Assembly: GCF_963583255.1 (NCBI RefSeq)
Contig: NC_084814.1
Span: 23,520,315-23,584,314 of the forward strand
DNA from: Pyrus communis
Lineage: Eukaryota; Streptophyta; Magnoliopsida; Rosales; Rosaceae
Length of the DNA: 64,000 nt
Reading direction: 5' to 3'
Positions 36,491 through 47,260 of the stretch are shown here, piece by piece. Every line of letters begins with the position of its first letter. Position 1 is the stretch's first letter. The notes below the pieces were generated by a model. It ran no database searches, was not told where the DNA came from, and saw only the letters and a program-made list of their open reading frames with translations. Position numbers and translations under genes: made by a program.

Positions 36491-38696
36491 GCAAAATAAA
36501 CTATGCCAACAAAGTCATGAAAAAAATAGCATATCGGAATCCTGAAAAAAATCCCTAAAATAAACTACATTCGCAAAAGAAAGAACATGATCCCATCAAT
36601 GAGAGCCAACATGATCAATCTCGTAATTAACTAAAGAATTAACAATCTGATTGTCTTCTCGGAAAATATGAGAAAAACAAGAATGTGTTTTAGCAACCAA
36701 CTAACCCTAAGATGCCAAGAAGGGACATGATCCCATCAATGAGAGTGGACATGATCAACCTCATAATTAGGTAAGGTATCAGCAATCTGATTGTCCTCTT
36801 GAAAAATATGAGAAAAACGAGAACGCTTTTTAGCTAAGAGCTAGACAATCTAACAAACTAACCCTAAGACGCAATGCCAACAATAAACTTGAAGAAGAAA
36901 GAAAGTGAACAATCAATGACGAGTCACATTCAATCCATAAACAAAACCAACCTCCAGAACACGAGAAAATTAAGTTAGGAACCGAAATAATTCCAATATG
37001 AACAAATATATATCAACTGGGAGTGTTCGACTATGAAATTTCATCTGCATACGTGCACCTCCAACATAAAACTAAGGATTGATGAGGTACTTGTGTCTTA
37101 ATTTTAAAGAAGCATGAATTATTTTTTGAAATGGCTGCTGGATCAATCTCTTGCAAGAACTACACTTTAGTCCAACAAATGAACAAATATGATCAATAAT
37201 TCCAAGCCTGCCTTGGTCGATGGTATGCTGGCACTAAGATACACGTTACATTACGATTTTGAATTAGAAGGGAGATTTAAAGAAATGGAAGTAGGTTTTT
37301 CGATAACAGGTTATCCTATACCATACAACTGTTGATATTCTATAACACGTATATTGAGAATGATTGATGCCCCATGATTTTCTTCTTTTCAAATAATGCA
37401 GCTTAGGGTTTAGGGTTTACGGTTGACAAAAGAAAATAATGGAAGAAATCGAAAACTTAATTAAGAATAATCCTATCCTCTTTCCCAACAATCTTCACCA
37501 CTTTCGTATCACCTGATGCCAATAGAGTCTGGCAAAAGCAGTTTCAAGATAAGGTTAGATATAATTATTAATGATGACAAAACACCAACCTACTTGATCT
37601 CACTTTCAAGCTCCAATTTTTCTCCATGATTCAATTAACATCAAAGGGTCAATAATAATTAATAATTAATAATTAATAGTAGATAAAAATCTTCATCAGT
37701 TTAAATGGATGGACCCAGTAATGTTTTTTCTTTTTTAATTATTATTATTAAGGGAACTGAGATAATTCGAAACTATTACAATGTATTAGTGAAATCTGCC
37801 TCTATTACAGAGATAGTACAAATGTGGTTTGAAAAACATGATAAATGCAACATTACTCTATTGTGTTATTGTTTTAATCATGCTTATATTTTTAATGTTC
37901 GAAGATGTCCAAAATTTAAATGACCATAAGTAGTTATATATAGTAGTTTAAAATTAATATCGACTAATTAAGCCTTATGAATAAGGGGTTGATTTTGGAG
38001 TGTCAAAATCATAATCCTTGGTTGGATCTTGCAAGCTGCTAGGGTTTGTGTTTTGTTTTGTTTTTTTTTTTTTTTTTTTTTTTTTCTGTATCTGTTTTGT
38101 TTTGTTTTGGTGGTCTATTTTTTGTATTGTGCTTATACTGTAATTGGGTCTTTGCTTGTGTACCTTCGTTGGTAATAAAACTTACTTTTGACCAAAAAAA
38201 TCATAATCATTGGTAAATTGTCCTCTTTTTATTAAGTTGTATTCAATTCAAGCTTCAATTATAAAAAAATTTATTTTTATAACATTTCTTTGACAAAGAT
38301 TGGGCTCACCAATATATGTGGGTCTCATCTCTATTACGAAAATGATACAAATGATGGTATAAATAAATGATAAGAATAATATTTTTCGAAAATTATATTC
38401 AATAGACACGCAGGCTAAAAATTAAGAAAAGAAAAACTAAAAATAGAAGAGTAACGGTCCTAACCGATACCGGAAGGGAAAAGGTCGTTGGCGCGTGTTT
38501 GTCGTTAAACCCAGAGTCACAGTCAGGTAACTCAATCGTATTATCGCAGGCCGATAAAAGTATTTCCAGAATAAGACCGTTAGTACCCGCCCTTTTTTTC
38601 CCTCTAGAACTTTCTCTCTCCTCCACCTCTGCTCTCTCTCTTTCCAGCCAAACATAGCAGCAGACCCGCCACCAAAAACCCAAAAGGCAAAAAAAT
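36491..38696. repeat. 2.2-kb tandem duplication, unit 2
   Basis: Second copy of the unit at 34323-36487, offset by 2168 bp at its left end. It ends ACCCAAAAGGCAAAAAAATGG and runs directly into the probable first exon of the calmodulin-binding protein gene. A 25-nt T run (38061-38085) is expanded relative to unit 1. Since the leader-like CT-rich end abuts the gene only in this copy, unit 2 probably supplies the working promoter. Confidence 0.85.
36545..36995 (-). mobile_element. LINE RNase H remnant in duplication unit 2
   Basis: Duplicate of the remnant at 34380-34830, with the same doubled RNase H tail and the same orientation. It arose by the large tandem duplication, not by a separate insertion. 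Confidence 0.6.
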
Positions 38697-40613
38697 GGCT
38701 TTTTGGGTATATTTTTAAATTTTTAATTTTATTTTATTTGCAACAAAAACAAACGCGCATTCTCATCCTCACAGAGCCAACGACGATGAATAAATCGCCA
38801 CTTTTTGTAAGGGGTGACCAATTTGTGCAGCCGCGTCCCCTTTTGGGGTCTTTTCTCCTCTCATGAATGAGAAGAATAGGAAGATGCACAAGAAAAGGTT
38901 CGATCTTTGATGCTTTTTTCAAGTTTTGGATTTTTTCCCGGGATGTGATTTTTTTGTGACGGATTGCAGATGGGTTTTGTCTGTTTCGCGATTTTAATTT
39001 CATGGTTGATGTGAAAATATGGACTTTTTATGTTTGTTTTTGGATGAAATGAATGATTGTGTGAAAACTGCAGATGGGCTAGTCTCTGTTTTCCTAGATG
39101 CTTGATATTTCATCACAAATTTGCTTTTTTTACATATTTAATAAGAAGATTTTGAATCCATCACGCAAGTTCGAATCCCCATCTCGTTAGTTAGATGAAT
39201 TAGTGTAGAATATCGCTTGCAAGAAAGAAACTTTCTTTTGAATTGGCTGCGGTTACCGTTGTGATAGATGAACAAATATTTTATAGGATTTTCCTTGTCC
39301 TTTTGGACCTGCAAGTGTAATAAGAACATTTTGAATCCATGTATGCACCCAAGTTTGAATCTCCATCTCCGTAGTTACATGAATTAGTGTAGAATATCGC
39401 CAGTAGGATCCGGATGTTGAACCTTCTTCCTCGAGTGAGACAGACGGGATTGAAGGAGTTTCTGCTCCTAAAAGAATTTTTTTATTTTTTTATTTTTTTG
39501 AATTTGTTGCGGTTACCGTTGTGATGGATGAACAAATATTTGATAGGATTTTCCTTGGCCTTTTGGACCTGTAAGTGAATGATTCTTTTCTCTATTGTTG
39601 ATTAATGGAATTACAAGTTTATACAGTTTCCTGATTTATGCGATACACTGTTCTTGTTTTCGAATTGGTGTTTACAAATGTAGATTATAGATGTTTTTGC
39701 ATTCATCTTGATTGTACCTTTTTTTGTTATGCTTTTTCAGGTTTTGAAACAACGAGCTCAATAATCGATACTAATTCTCCCAGGAGACCTATCATGGTAT
39801 CTGCATTAGACCTTTCTCTTTGTATCAGCTGCTAGGTGGTGTGTTTACTTTGTTTAACAATTTAATAGGGTGATTTAAAATCTTTTAAAATGTTCCCATA
39901 AGGTTGTGTTAAGTATTTTGTGCAATGAAAGTTGAATTAATCTTCTTAGAGAGTGCGCGAGGCTGCTGCTTTGATCCTAACAAGTAGCGACAAGTATTTT
40001 ACAGACTTAGAATTTGGGTACACAAATGGTACGTTGAGTTGATGCATGAGGTATCTGAAGGGCATCCCATCTGAATTAGGAGATTGAATGTTTGATCATC
40101 TGGTGTTTGATAAATATTAGGTGAAGTGGAGGTGACAAGTTCTTAGGAAGACTAAGAAGGATAAAACCCTAATCCAAGAATACGGAAAGAAAGAAACAAT
40201 TAGGGACTGCTGTAAAAGTTAAAAGGCTCACCATAAATGTTAAAGCTTCGAGAAGTAGTGAATCTATTTCGATAACAAATGATCTCTAAATGCTTTTGCA
40301 GGCTTTCCCTTTTCCGTTCATGATATAATATGAAATCTGCATTTGTTTTTCTGGAACTGTTGTGACTGTTATCTTAGTAGAATCTTTTGATTCGTGTTGA
40401 ATGCAGCAGAACATCCTTGTGAAGTTTTGAGGCCTCAAGGTTCTCCCTACATTATAGGACATCAGATTCTTGGTAAGCACTCCACGTCAATTTTATTCTT
40501 TAACTTGAAATCTGAGAAAAAAGGGAATTAAAATTTTATTTTGGAAGTGAGTGTTGTTTTTTTATGTACTCTATCTCACTCTCCCTTTCTTGGGAAATTA
40601 TAATATTTTACAG
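38697..40613 (+). other. leader exons and introns of the calmodulin-binding protein gene
   Basis: Probable untranslated or partly translated leader. Candidate small exons: about 39742-39795 (between TTTTTCAG and CATG|GTATCT) and about 40407-40471 (between AATGCAG and CTTG|GTAAGC). The second joins in frame to the coding exon through GHQILG|LSVCY, so an N-terminally longer protein is conceivable, but I find no upstream in-frame ATG. Confidence 0.5.
39141..39577. repeat. tandem duplication with SINE fragments in the leader intron
   Basis: Unit 39141-39319 is repeated as 39320-39577 (the second has an extra block of about 80 bp). Each unit carries a B-box-like AAGTTCGAATCCCCAT or AAGTTTGAATCTCC, GTGTAGAATATCGC, and a shared GCGGTTACCGTTGTGAT...CTTTTGGACCTG end. 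Confidence 0.6.
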
Positions 40614-40628
40614 GGTTGTCAGTTTGCT

Positions 40629-40646
40629 ATGTCGTCTTCTTCGTAA
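40629..40646 (+). promoter_or_regulatory. minimal upstream ORF (M-S-S-S-S-stop) overlapping the main start codon
   Basis: ATG at 40629 opens a five-codon ORF ending in TAA at 40644-40646. The last A of that stop is the first base of the main ATG (TAATG). This geometry suits termination-reinitiation control. It lies 15 nt into the exon that begins after TTTTACAG at 40614. Confidence 0.6.
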
Positions 40647-43600
40647 TGGAAGCAGAGAACATCGGTATCCCAGTGATCCTACAAGGCCTGGACCTTCTTG
40701 GTGAAAAGGCCAGAAAGAATTCGATCCCACAGGAAGGGGAGTCCAATGGTGGTGATGTTGGCAGTGATATCAGAAGGGATTCTATCACGGAGATCCCACC
40801 GGAAATGGATCCCAAGGGTGGTGATGTCAGGGGTAACTCTGATCCAGGGGTTTCACAGGACATAGAGCCCAATGGCGGGGATAGCAGAAGGAGCTCTATC
40901 CCAGTGATCCCACAGGAGATGGATCCCAAGGGTGGTGATGTCAGAGGTAATCCGGTCATGGGGATTCCACAGGACATAGAGCCCAATAGAGGTGACATCA
41001 GAAGGAGCTCTATCGGAAATCTTGATCCTCCTTCTACCGAGAGGAACTCTATCCCAGTGGTCCTGCAGGACATGGATCTCAGTGATGATGATAGGAACTT
41101 CTTTGCAGCTGTCCCACAGGATATAGAACCCGATGGCAGTGATATCAAACAGAAATCTATCCTAGCAATCCCACAGAAAATGGAGCATGAGGGTGGTGAT
41201 ATCGGAAGGAAGCCTATCCTAGTGAGGCCACAGGAAATAGAGTCTAATGCCGGTGATATCAGAAGAAACTCCATAGAGAAAGTAGATCCTCCTGCTGATT
41301 TCAAAAGGAACTCTATCCCAGTGATCCCACAGGAAATGAAGCCTAATGCTGGCGATGTTAGAAGGAACTCTATTGGTGTGATCCCACAGGAATTAGAGCA
41401 CAGTGGCAGTGGTATCAGAAGGAACTCTATGCCAGAGGTCCCACAGAAAATGGAACCAAAGGCTGGCGATACCAGCAGGAACTCTGTTCTGTGGATCCCG
41501 CATGAAGTGGAACCAAAGGGTGGTAGATGGATTCAGTCCCGATATCTTAGAGCTCCGATAAGTTCCTGCCATGATTATTGCAAATATGGAGTGAGAAATG
41601 CCTCTGAAGAAAATGCAACTGCTGCACTGCGAAAATCAGCTACAGAGAGGAAACGGATATCCACAACCAGTCAAAAGCCTTCTCCAGATTCAGACACCCA
41701 GAAGCTTGACAGTTCTGTCGTCACAGAGAAAAAAGTATTGTCATTGACAAAGAAAGAAATTGTTTCTGCAGAAAAAGTTCCATCTTCTTCCAAGGACATT
41801 GATGTTTCTATGGAAGATTCCGCTGGTTTGAAGGTGAAACGTGTGCAATCAGAGCCATCTTCTCTCCCAGAAGCGGCCTTAAGCCTTAGAAATTCAAAGG
41901 TGATATCCACAACTGGACCGAGGTCTGTTCCACATTCCCAAACCCGGAAACTTAATAATTATGTTGTCACGGAGAAGAAAGGTTCATCGTGGACGAAAGA
42001 AACTTCTTCAAAGAAAGTTTCATCTCCCAAGGAAATAGCTGTTTGTATGGAAGAGTTGATTGATTCAAAGATGAAGGATAAGCAATTAGATCAATCTTCT
42101 CTCCCAGGATCAGACCCAAGCTTGAGAAATTTGGAGGTTACATCAACAATCAATCCTAACCCTTCTCCAGATTCTGAGTCCCAGAGTTCTACTGCCACGG
42201 CGAAAAGAGTTTCACCTCCCTATAAGGATATAGATGTTTCTGCTGAAGATTCCACTGATTCAAAGGTGATATCAACAGTCAGTCCTAATCCTTCTCCAGA
42301 TTCTGAAGCACAGGAACTTAATCATTCTGGTGGCACAGACAAAAGAGTTTTATCATCGAAAAGGAAAGAAAATGTCTCTTCAAAAACAGTTTTGACTCCC
42401 ATCAAGGAGATTGATGTTTCTACGGAAGGTGACGCCTGTTCAAAGGTGAAGCCTGAGCAACTAGAGCCATCTTCTCGCACAGGACAAGGTTCAAGTAATC
42501 AAGGAAAGAGTGGAACTAGAAAGGGCAAGGAAATAAAAGAAGGTTCGGGCAGTAGTGTAAATAGAAAAATCAGAAGCAAGCTGCAAAGGACTCCTGTATT
42601 GGTTGAGAAAAAGATGTTAGAGCCTGAAACTGTTTGTTTGACTTCCAAACACCCTGTCAAGAGAGTCTCCGATGCAAATGCTGGAAGCCCTAAGAACCTT
42701 AAAGGGCTGTCTCATATGAAAGATCAAAAGTGTCCCCGAAAAGTTGAACCTGAGGGAACCTGCAATAAGGATGTTCCGGAAAAGATTTTGTATGTCGTCG
42801 AATCTAATACTGAGAATAGTACTGTCAAACCAACTCCAAATGGTGCCGATGCCCCTGAGTTATCATCATCATCACATCTATCCTCTGATGTCAAAAGCTT
42901 GAGGCAAGCAAGGAAGGGAGTTGGTACCACTCGATCACCTACATCCTCAAAGAAGAAAAACTTCAAACGCACTGTAAATGGAGGTTATGGTCGTTCACCT
43001 ACTGCTCCACCCCCTGAAAACAAAGGTTTGAGGCGGAGTACTCGAAGGCCTTTATCTTCATCGTTGTCGTCATCATCATCATCATCCACGTCCGCATCCC
43101 CAGCCCAGTCCACTCATAAAAGAGAAAATGGCGCCACGTCTCAACACAGAGCAATGAAAACTGGTAATCAAAGAGAAAATTTGAAGGTGGAGAAGAGTAC
43201 TAGGCCTCGAAAGTCTGAGACACATCGCTCTGAAAGTAAAAACAGCTCAGCCCGAAAGCTGACATTTAAGAGAGGAAGGGTGCTTGACATAAAGCCTGAG
43301 ATCAGTACTACAAGGAGACTCAAATTCAGGCGAGTAAGATTGGCAGGGGAGATCCAAAATGGTAAAGGTGGTGTCACAGGGGGGAGCGCCGGGAGGAAAG
43401 AAGTTTGTGACAACCGTTCAGTTGGTGATGTATTAAAACAGTTGAGCCCCGGGAGGAAAGTAGCTGATCACAGTCACTCAAATGGTGCTTTCATCAAAAG
43501 GCATAGCCCCGGGACGAAAGAAGTTGATGGCAGCCAGTCAAATGGTGGTAAATTCAAAAGTGAGAAAGTTGTTCTGAGAAGCTTCGAACGAGATGTGGAA

Positions 43601-43882
43601 GGTTCACGAAGGAAGAGCTTGAGGAGGAAAACGGCTAGTGATAGCGGGTTGAATGGTAGTACTAGAACGGAACCTGAGAGGGTTGTGTTGAGACATCAAG
43701 ATGTGAAAGGAAGGAAGGATGTGCAGAAGTTGTTAAATAATGTGATCGAAGAGACTGCCAGTAGGCTTGTTGTGTCCAGGAAGAGTAAAGTCAAGGCCTT
43801 GGTTGGTGCTTTTGAGACCGTGATTTCGCGTCAGGATACCAAATCCATGGCTTCGGAAACAGACACGGAAGATGCAATCTGA
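40646..43882 (+). CDS. plant calmodulin-binding-domain protein with RRxS repeat array
   Basis: Protein of 1078 residues whose C terminus (about 1020-1066, containing LLNNVIEETASRLV and SKVKALVGAFETVIS) is the plant calmodulin-binding domain (Pfam CaM_binding, PF07839). A second family landmark, SRYLRAPISSCHDYCKYG, is near residue 300-317. Before it lies an array of about 15 units of 19-20 residues. After it come about four degenerate repeats of up to 80 residues (VISTVSPNPSPDSEAQ type, to about 42500), a Ser run near 43045-43115, and a shorter SPGRKVADHSHSNG repeat near 43380-43560. Highly basic and probably disordered. ATG at 40646 is the first in frame in this exon. From memory, Arabidopsis relatives are At5g61260 and At5g07820. 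Likely binds Ca2+/calmodulin; cellular role unknown. Confidence 0.85.
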   Translation: MEAENIGIPVILQGLDLLGEKARKNSIPQEGESNGGDVGSDIRRDSITEIPPEMDPKGGDVRGNSDPGVSQDIEPNGGDSRRSSIPVIPQEMDPKGGDVRGNPVMGIPQDIEPNRGDIRRSSIGNLDPPSTERNSIPVVLQDMDLSDDDRNFFAAVPQDIEPDGSDIKQKSILAIPQKMEHEGGDIGRKPILVRPQEIESNAGDIRRNSIEKVDPPADFKRNSIPVIPQEMKPNAGDVRRNSIGVIPQELEHSGSGIRRNSMPEVPQKMEPKAGDTSRNSVLWIPHEVEPKGGRWIQSRYLRAPISSCHDYCKYGVRNASEENATAALRKSATERKRISTTSQKPSPDSDTQKLDSSVVTEKKVLSLTKKEIVSAEKVPSSSKDIDVSMEDSAGLKVKRVQSEPSSLPEAALSLRNSKVISTTGPRSVPHSQTRKLNNYVVTEKKGSSWTKETSSKKVSSPKEIAVCMEELIDSKMKDKQLDQSSLPGSDPSLRNLEVTSTINPNPSPDSESQSSTATAKRVSPPYKDIDVSAEDSTDSKVISTVSPNPSPDSEAQELNHSGGTDKRVLSSKRKENVSSKTVLTPIKEIDVSTEGDACSKVKPEQLEPSSRTGQGSSNQGKSGTRKGKEIKEGSGSSVNRKIRSKLQRTPVLVEKKMLEPETVCLTSKHPVKRVSDANAGSPKNLKGLSHMKDQKCPRKVEPEGTCNKDVPEKILYVVESNTENSTVKPTPNGADAPELSSSSHLSSDVKSLRQARKGVGTTRSPTSSKKKNFKRTVNGGYGRSPTAPPPENKGLRRSTRRPLSSSLSSSSSSSTSASPAQSTHKRENGATSQHRAMKTGNQRENLKVEKSTRPRKSETHRSESKNSSARKLTFKRGRVLDIKPEISTTRRLKFRRVRLAGEIQNGKGGVTGGSAGRKEVCDNRSVGDVLKQLSPGRKVADHSHSNGAFIKRHSPGTKEVDGSQSNGGKFKSEKVVLRSFERDVEGSRRKSLRRKTASDSGLNGSTRTEPERVVLRHQDVKGRKDVQKLLNNVIEETASRLVVSRKSKVKALVGAFETVISRQDTKSMASETDTEDAI
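40700..41523 (+). repeat. coding tandem repeat, about 15 units of ~57 bp
   Basis: Consensus peptide is approximately RRNSIPVIPQEMEPNGGDI. Variants keep an Arg-Arg/Lys-x-Ser/Pro head, PQE/PQD centre and GGD-hydrophobic tail; two units are interrupted by a DPP(S/A) insertion. The head fits a basophilic-kinase site (R-R-x-S). Coding throughout and in frame with the host gene. Confidence 0.8.
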
Positions 43883-44697
43883 TATACCAAATACATATAG
43901 CTATGATTTATGTACATATTTGAGAAGAAACATACAAAAAACGAAAGAAAAAGACATGAATGCAGTTGATTGGAGGTCGCGTGGGATTGAAGTTGTGTGA
44001 GTTTGTGAAGTTGCGGAGGCATAAATGAAGAGAAAACTGAATCAAGGTGAGAAGGCTCTCTGAGAATGTGAAACATTTTTCTTGTGTGTACTGCTATACC
44101 GATTGATTTGCTGAAGGAGTTGTGTATTATTGCTATTATTTTTCTGTTGTACATTTCTGCCCCGTGCGTGTTGTTGATTTATTAGTTACTGCTTATAAAA
44201 AATTATGTATTTAAGCTTGCAAAGAACACTCAGGAACCATGGCGTGCTTGCCATTTGCACCAGCACCGCCCATGGCGGTCTGGTGTTCTAGAGTTGGAAA
44301 CTAATGTGTCCCCATAGATGGTTATGTCATCGTCGCGTGACATGATGAGAATGTCGGTAACATGAAAACGTACGTTGATATCTTGAGACCAAATTAATTG
44401 TTATGGTTCAAAACTCACATCAGAAAATGTTGTGTGGGGCAAAATTCTTGTGGTTTTAACAGAGTCATGCATCCATTTTCCAGTATATTGTGATGTTGAC
44501 TTTCTATCTATCCGGATTCAAAATTATGTAAGAAGAAATAATTTACAAGACTTAATTGATAAGTCCAATCATACAAGATCATTAGTAATTAAGAGAGATA
44601 ACGTTTGAATTAGTCGCATTTTACCAGGGCTAGCTCGTACTATTAGTATTTCTCTTATCACGTGAACTATAATATCCGGGAGCTTGGTGCGTCCTTA
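43883..44697. other. convergent intergenic space between calmodulin-binding protein and PIF7 genes
   Basis: 3' UTRs of two convergent genes and a short spacer. No other feature recognised. Confidence 0.5.
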
Positions 44698-47098
44698 CTA
44701 GTTCCTTCGAACCTGGCTTGACTGTGACAGGCTGCTTGACGCTGCTGTCGCCGGAGTGACTTGTTGGCGATAGAGAGCTGCCATCCTGTTGAACAGGTCC
44801 ATATTCATTGATTGCTGCAAATCAATTCATTTAAATTAATTCCACAAGTAAAAAATAAGATTAATGACCGTACAGAAATGCTTTTCTATAAAGCACATAT
44901 GCTTGCTTTTATTATAATAAAAATTCAAGTGCTGAGTGAGAAAGCACTCAAAGTGATTTTAGAAGCACATAGCAGACGCTCTTCCATAGAAGCACTTCCA
45001 AGCATTTTGTTATAAATACTTTAGGTTATCTGAAAATAGTTTTAGCTATAGAAGTACTTCCAAACATGAGCTTCTTGCTATCATTTCCTCACACGTTTAT
45101 GTGAATACATGCACGTACCTGTGCTAGGAGGGAACAATATGGATCAGGTAGAGGGTCTGAACCATCGTTAGTGCCGGTTGGTTCAGGCTTTGCTTGAGGA
45201 GGAGGGTGCGGTGGCATCAACGGTGGCATCATAAAGGGCGGCATGAAAGAAGGAGGAGCGGCAGCCACAACCGGTGTAGGATGAATGAGCGTTCCCGTTC
45301 CCGTTCCCATTCCCATATGAGCGAGGAGTGACATTTGATGAAGATGTTGCTGCTGCTGCTGCTGAATTTCTAAAGGCATCATCATATTCATGTTCATATG
45401 GCCATTAGGCATGAAATTTCTCATACTATGCATCATTTGGACTTGAGCTTGAAGTTGTTGCAAGTATTTGATCACCTCATCAAGCATTGAAGCTTTATTA
45501 GTCTGTAATTAATCACATTACAATTCAAAAAATAATGTTGTCACCAAATTAAATTAATTAGTGATGATCATAATTAAGCACTCAGCAAATTTTCTCACCT
45601 TACTTGCATTTGGCACCAACCTTTGCAGAGCTTTCATCTTCTGGTTAATCCGGTCTCTTCGTTTCTACACGGATTTAGTCTCAATTAGGGAAATGATTCT
45701 CGCACACGAATTATTAGACGATAGGGATTCTTTTCCTTTTGGGGTGACCAAAATAAATTGTTACCCGCTCTGACTGATTATGAACAGCAGCAGCTCGCCT
45801 TGGTCTTGTTGAGTGTGAACGGCTTGGTTTTCCACCCTTGGTGGTTTCCCGGCCATCATCTCGGTTTTTCTGCTAGATGTGAGATACAAGTTGCGAGAGA
45901 TATGAGTATATGTGATACATGTAGCACGACGCTCAAAGAATATATATGTACATGCATCTTACCAGTCCTCCGTGACAGGCCGAATCCTCTTCGATGCTTT
46001 TGGTCTTCAAACTGGGAGGAGACTCAAAAGAAACCAATGTGGACATAGTTGTATCATTGTCCCTGCACAATCTAACACTACTGGGATCTGCATGTTCTTC
46101 ATGAATGCTATTAGTCTTACTACTAAAATTATTCTCAAAGAAGCCGGAATCTGACTGAGTGCGTTTTCTTATCCACCCCTGTGCCGGCGGTACTTGGACA
46201 GAGCTGTCAGTCCATGTTCCGCCGGAGGATGCAACCATTGAGCTTATGTTGGCCGGTGTCTGGTCATGGCGGATGATATTTGGGTCACGTTTGTGGCATG
46301 TAGCTTGATCGACAATTGATTCTAATGTGTCACAAGCCATGCTCCTGCGCCATGCGGGCTTTGATTGGGATGTGGGAGGAAGCCCACCAAGCCCATACAT
46401 GACCAACTGGCTATTTTCCAATTTTAGCTCTGTGACGTCATAATTAGACCTGTATATGTGTTAATCAGCAAGCAAATCCTAATAATAAGATGAAATATTT
46501 TGATTAAAAACAAAAGAATATTTAATAATGTCTAAACATAAGTTAATTGACCAAAAATTCAATGTTTGAGACTAAACTAAGTTATCAAATCAAGGTAAGT
46601 TGGTGGGAAGAAAGACCGAATAAATTAATTGAATATATGCATGACCATTTGATCTAGCAGTATTCATTCTTTATTTTGTTAGATGAGCTTTAAAATTAAA
46701 ATCTCATGAACGATAATTGATATGAAAAAGAAAGATTAATTATAGCTTCCAACTCAAAGATTTTAAGTGCATCGAGATTTTAGTCAAGGGATAGAGCAAC
46801 AAAAAAGCATATAAACTATTCTAAAATCTAGTGGTGTAAATGGCATTGAACAAGAATAAAAACACCAAACTTGGGTTTTTTTTTTTTTGTCAAAAAACTT
46901 GGGTTAATTATACCATACACAATTACGCATTAATTAATTAATTTTTTTTTATTTTAAAAGTCCATATAAAAAAGCAGAAATTAAGAGAAAATTGTATTAA
47001 TAATTAACAAAAAATTCAAAGGTTTATGAAAAAAATATGAACGGTGGTGCTTACAAAGGGACAAGAAGACTGGCGTTGGGTTGGTTCTGCTGTTGCAT
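44698..47098 (-). CDS. PIF7: PIF7-type bHLH transcription factor
   Basis: Phytochrome-interacting bHLH factor of 401 residues (Arabidopsis PIF7 about 366), nuclear, expected to bind G-box DNA in shade and light signalling. Exons: 47098-47055, 46449-45963, 45872-45765, 45664-45599, 45502-45119, 44814-44698; all phases agree. N terminus reads PLSNYDVTELKLENSQLVMYGLGGL, the APB (phyB-binding) position; residues E22, L23, S28, Q29. bHLH at about 203-260: HNQSERKRRDRINQKM with H208, E212, R216 (the H-E-R G-box set), loop LVPNASKTNKAS, helix MLDEVIKYLQQLQAQVQMM. C-terminal region is Met/Pro/Gln rich and ends in the PIF7 hallmark SDP(L)PDPYCSLLAQ|SMNMDLFNRMAALYRQQ. UNE10/PIF8 is the nearest alternative; the MNMDLFNRMAALYRQQ tail and SNYDVTEL head favour PIF7. 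Intron 5 carries a small AGCACTTCCA-type repeat. Confidence 0.92.
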
Positions 47099-47228
47099 GA
47101 TGCATGCACACGTGAGGAGGATATCTGCACTTTCTCTCCTCTCCTTCGACTTGTTCTTTTCTTGGCCTTTCCTTCGAATATAGTAATAGTATTCCTAATT
47201 AGAACTCTACACTACTACTCTATATAGT

Positions 47229-47260
47229 TCTCTCTCTCACTCTCTCTCTCTCTCTCTCTC
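47229..47260 (-). repeat. (TC)n microsatellite upstream of PIF7
   Basis: TC tract with one interruption about 130-160 bp upstream of the PIF7 ATG, i.e. in its leader or core promoter (GA tract on the coding strand). Confidence 0.75.

Noticed and set aside
40627..41304. 225-codon minus-strand ORF opposite the repeat array
   Set aside because: Antisense shadow of the tandem repeat; periodicity keeps the reverse frame open.
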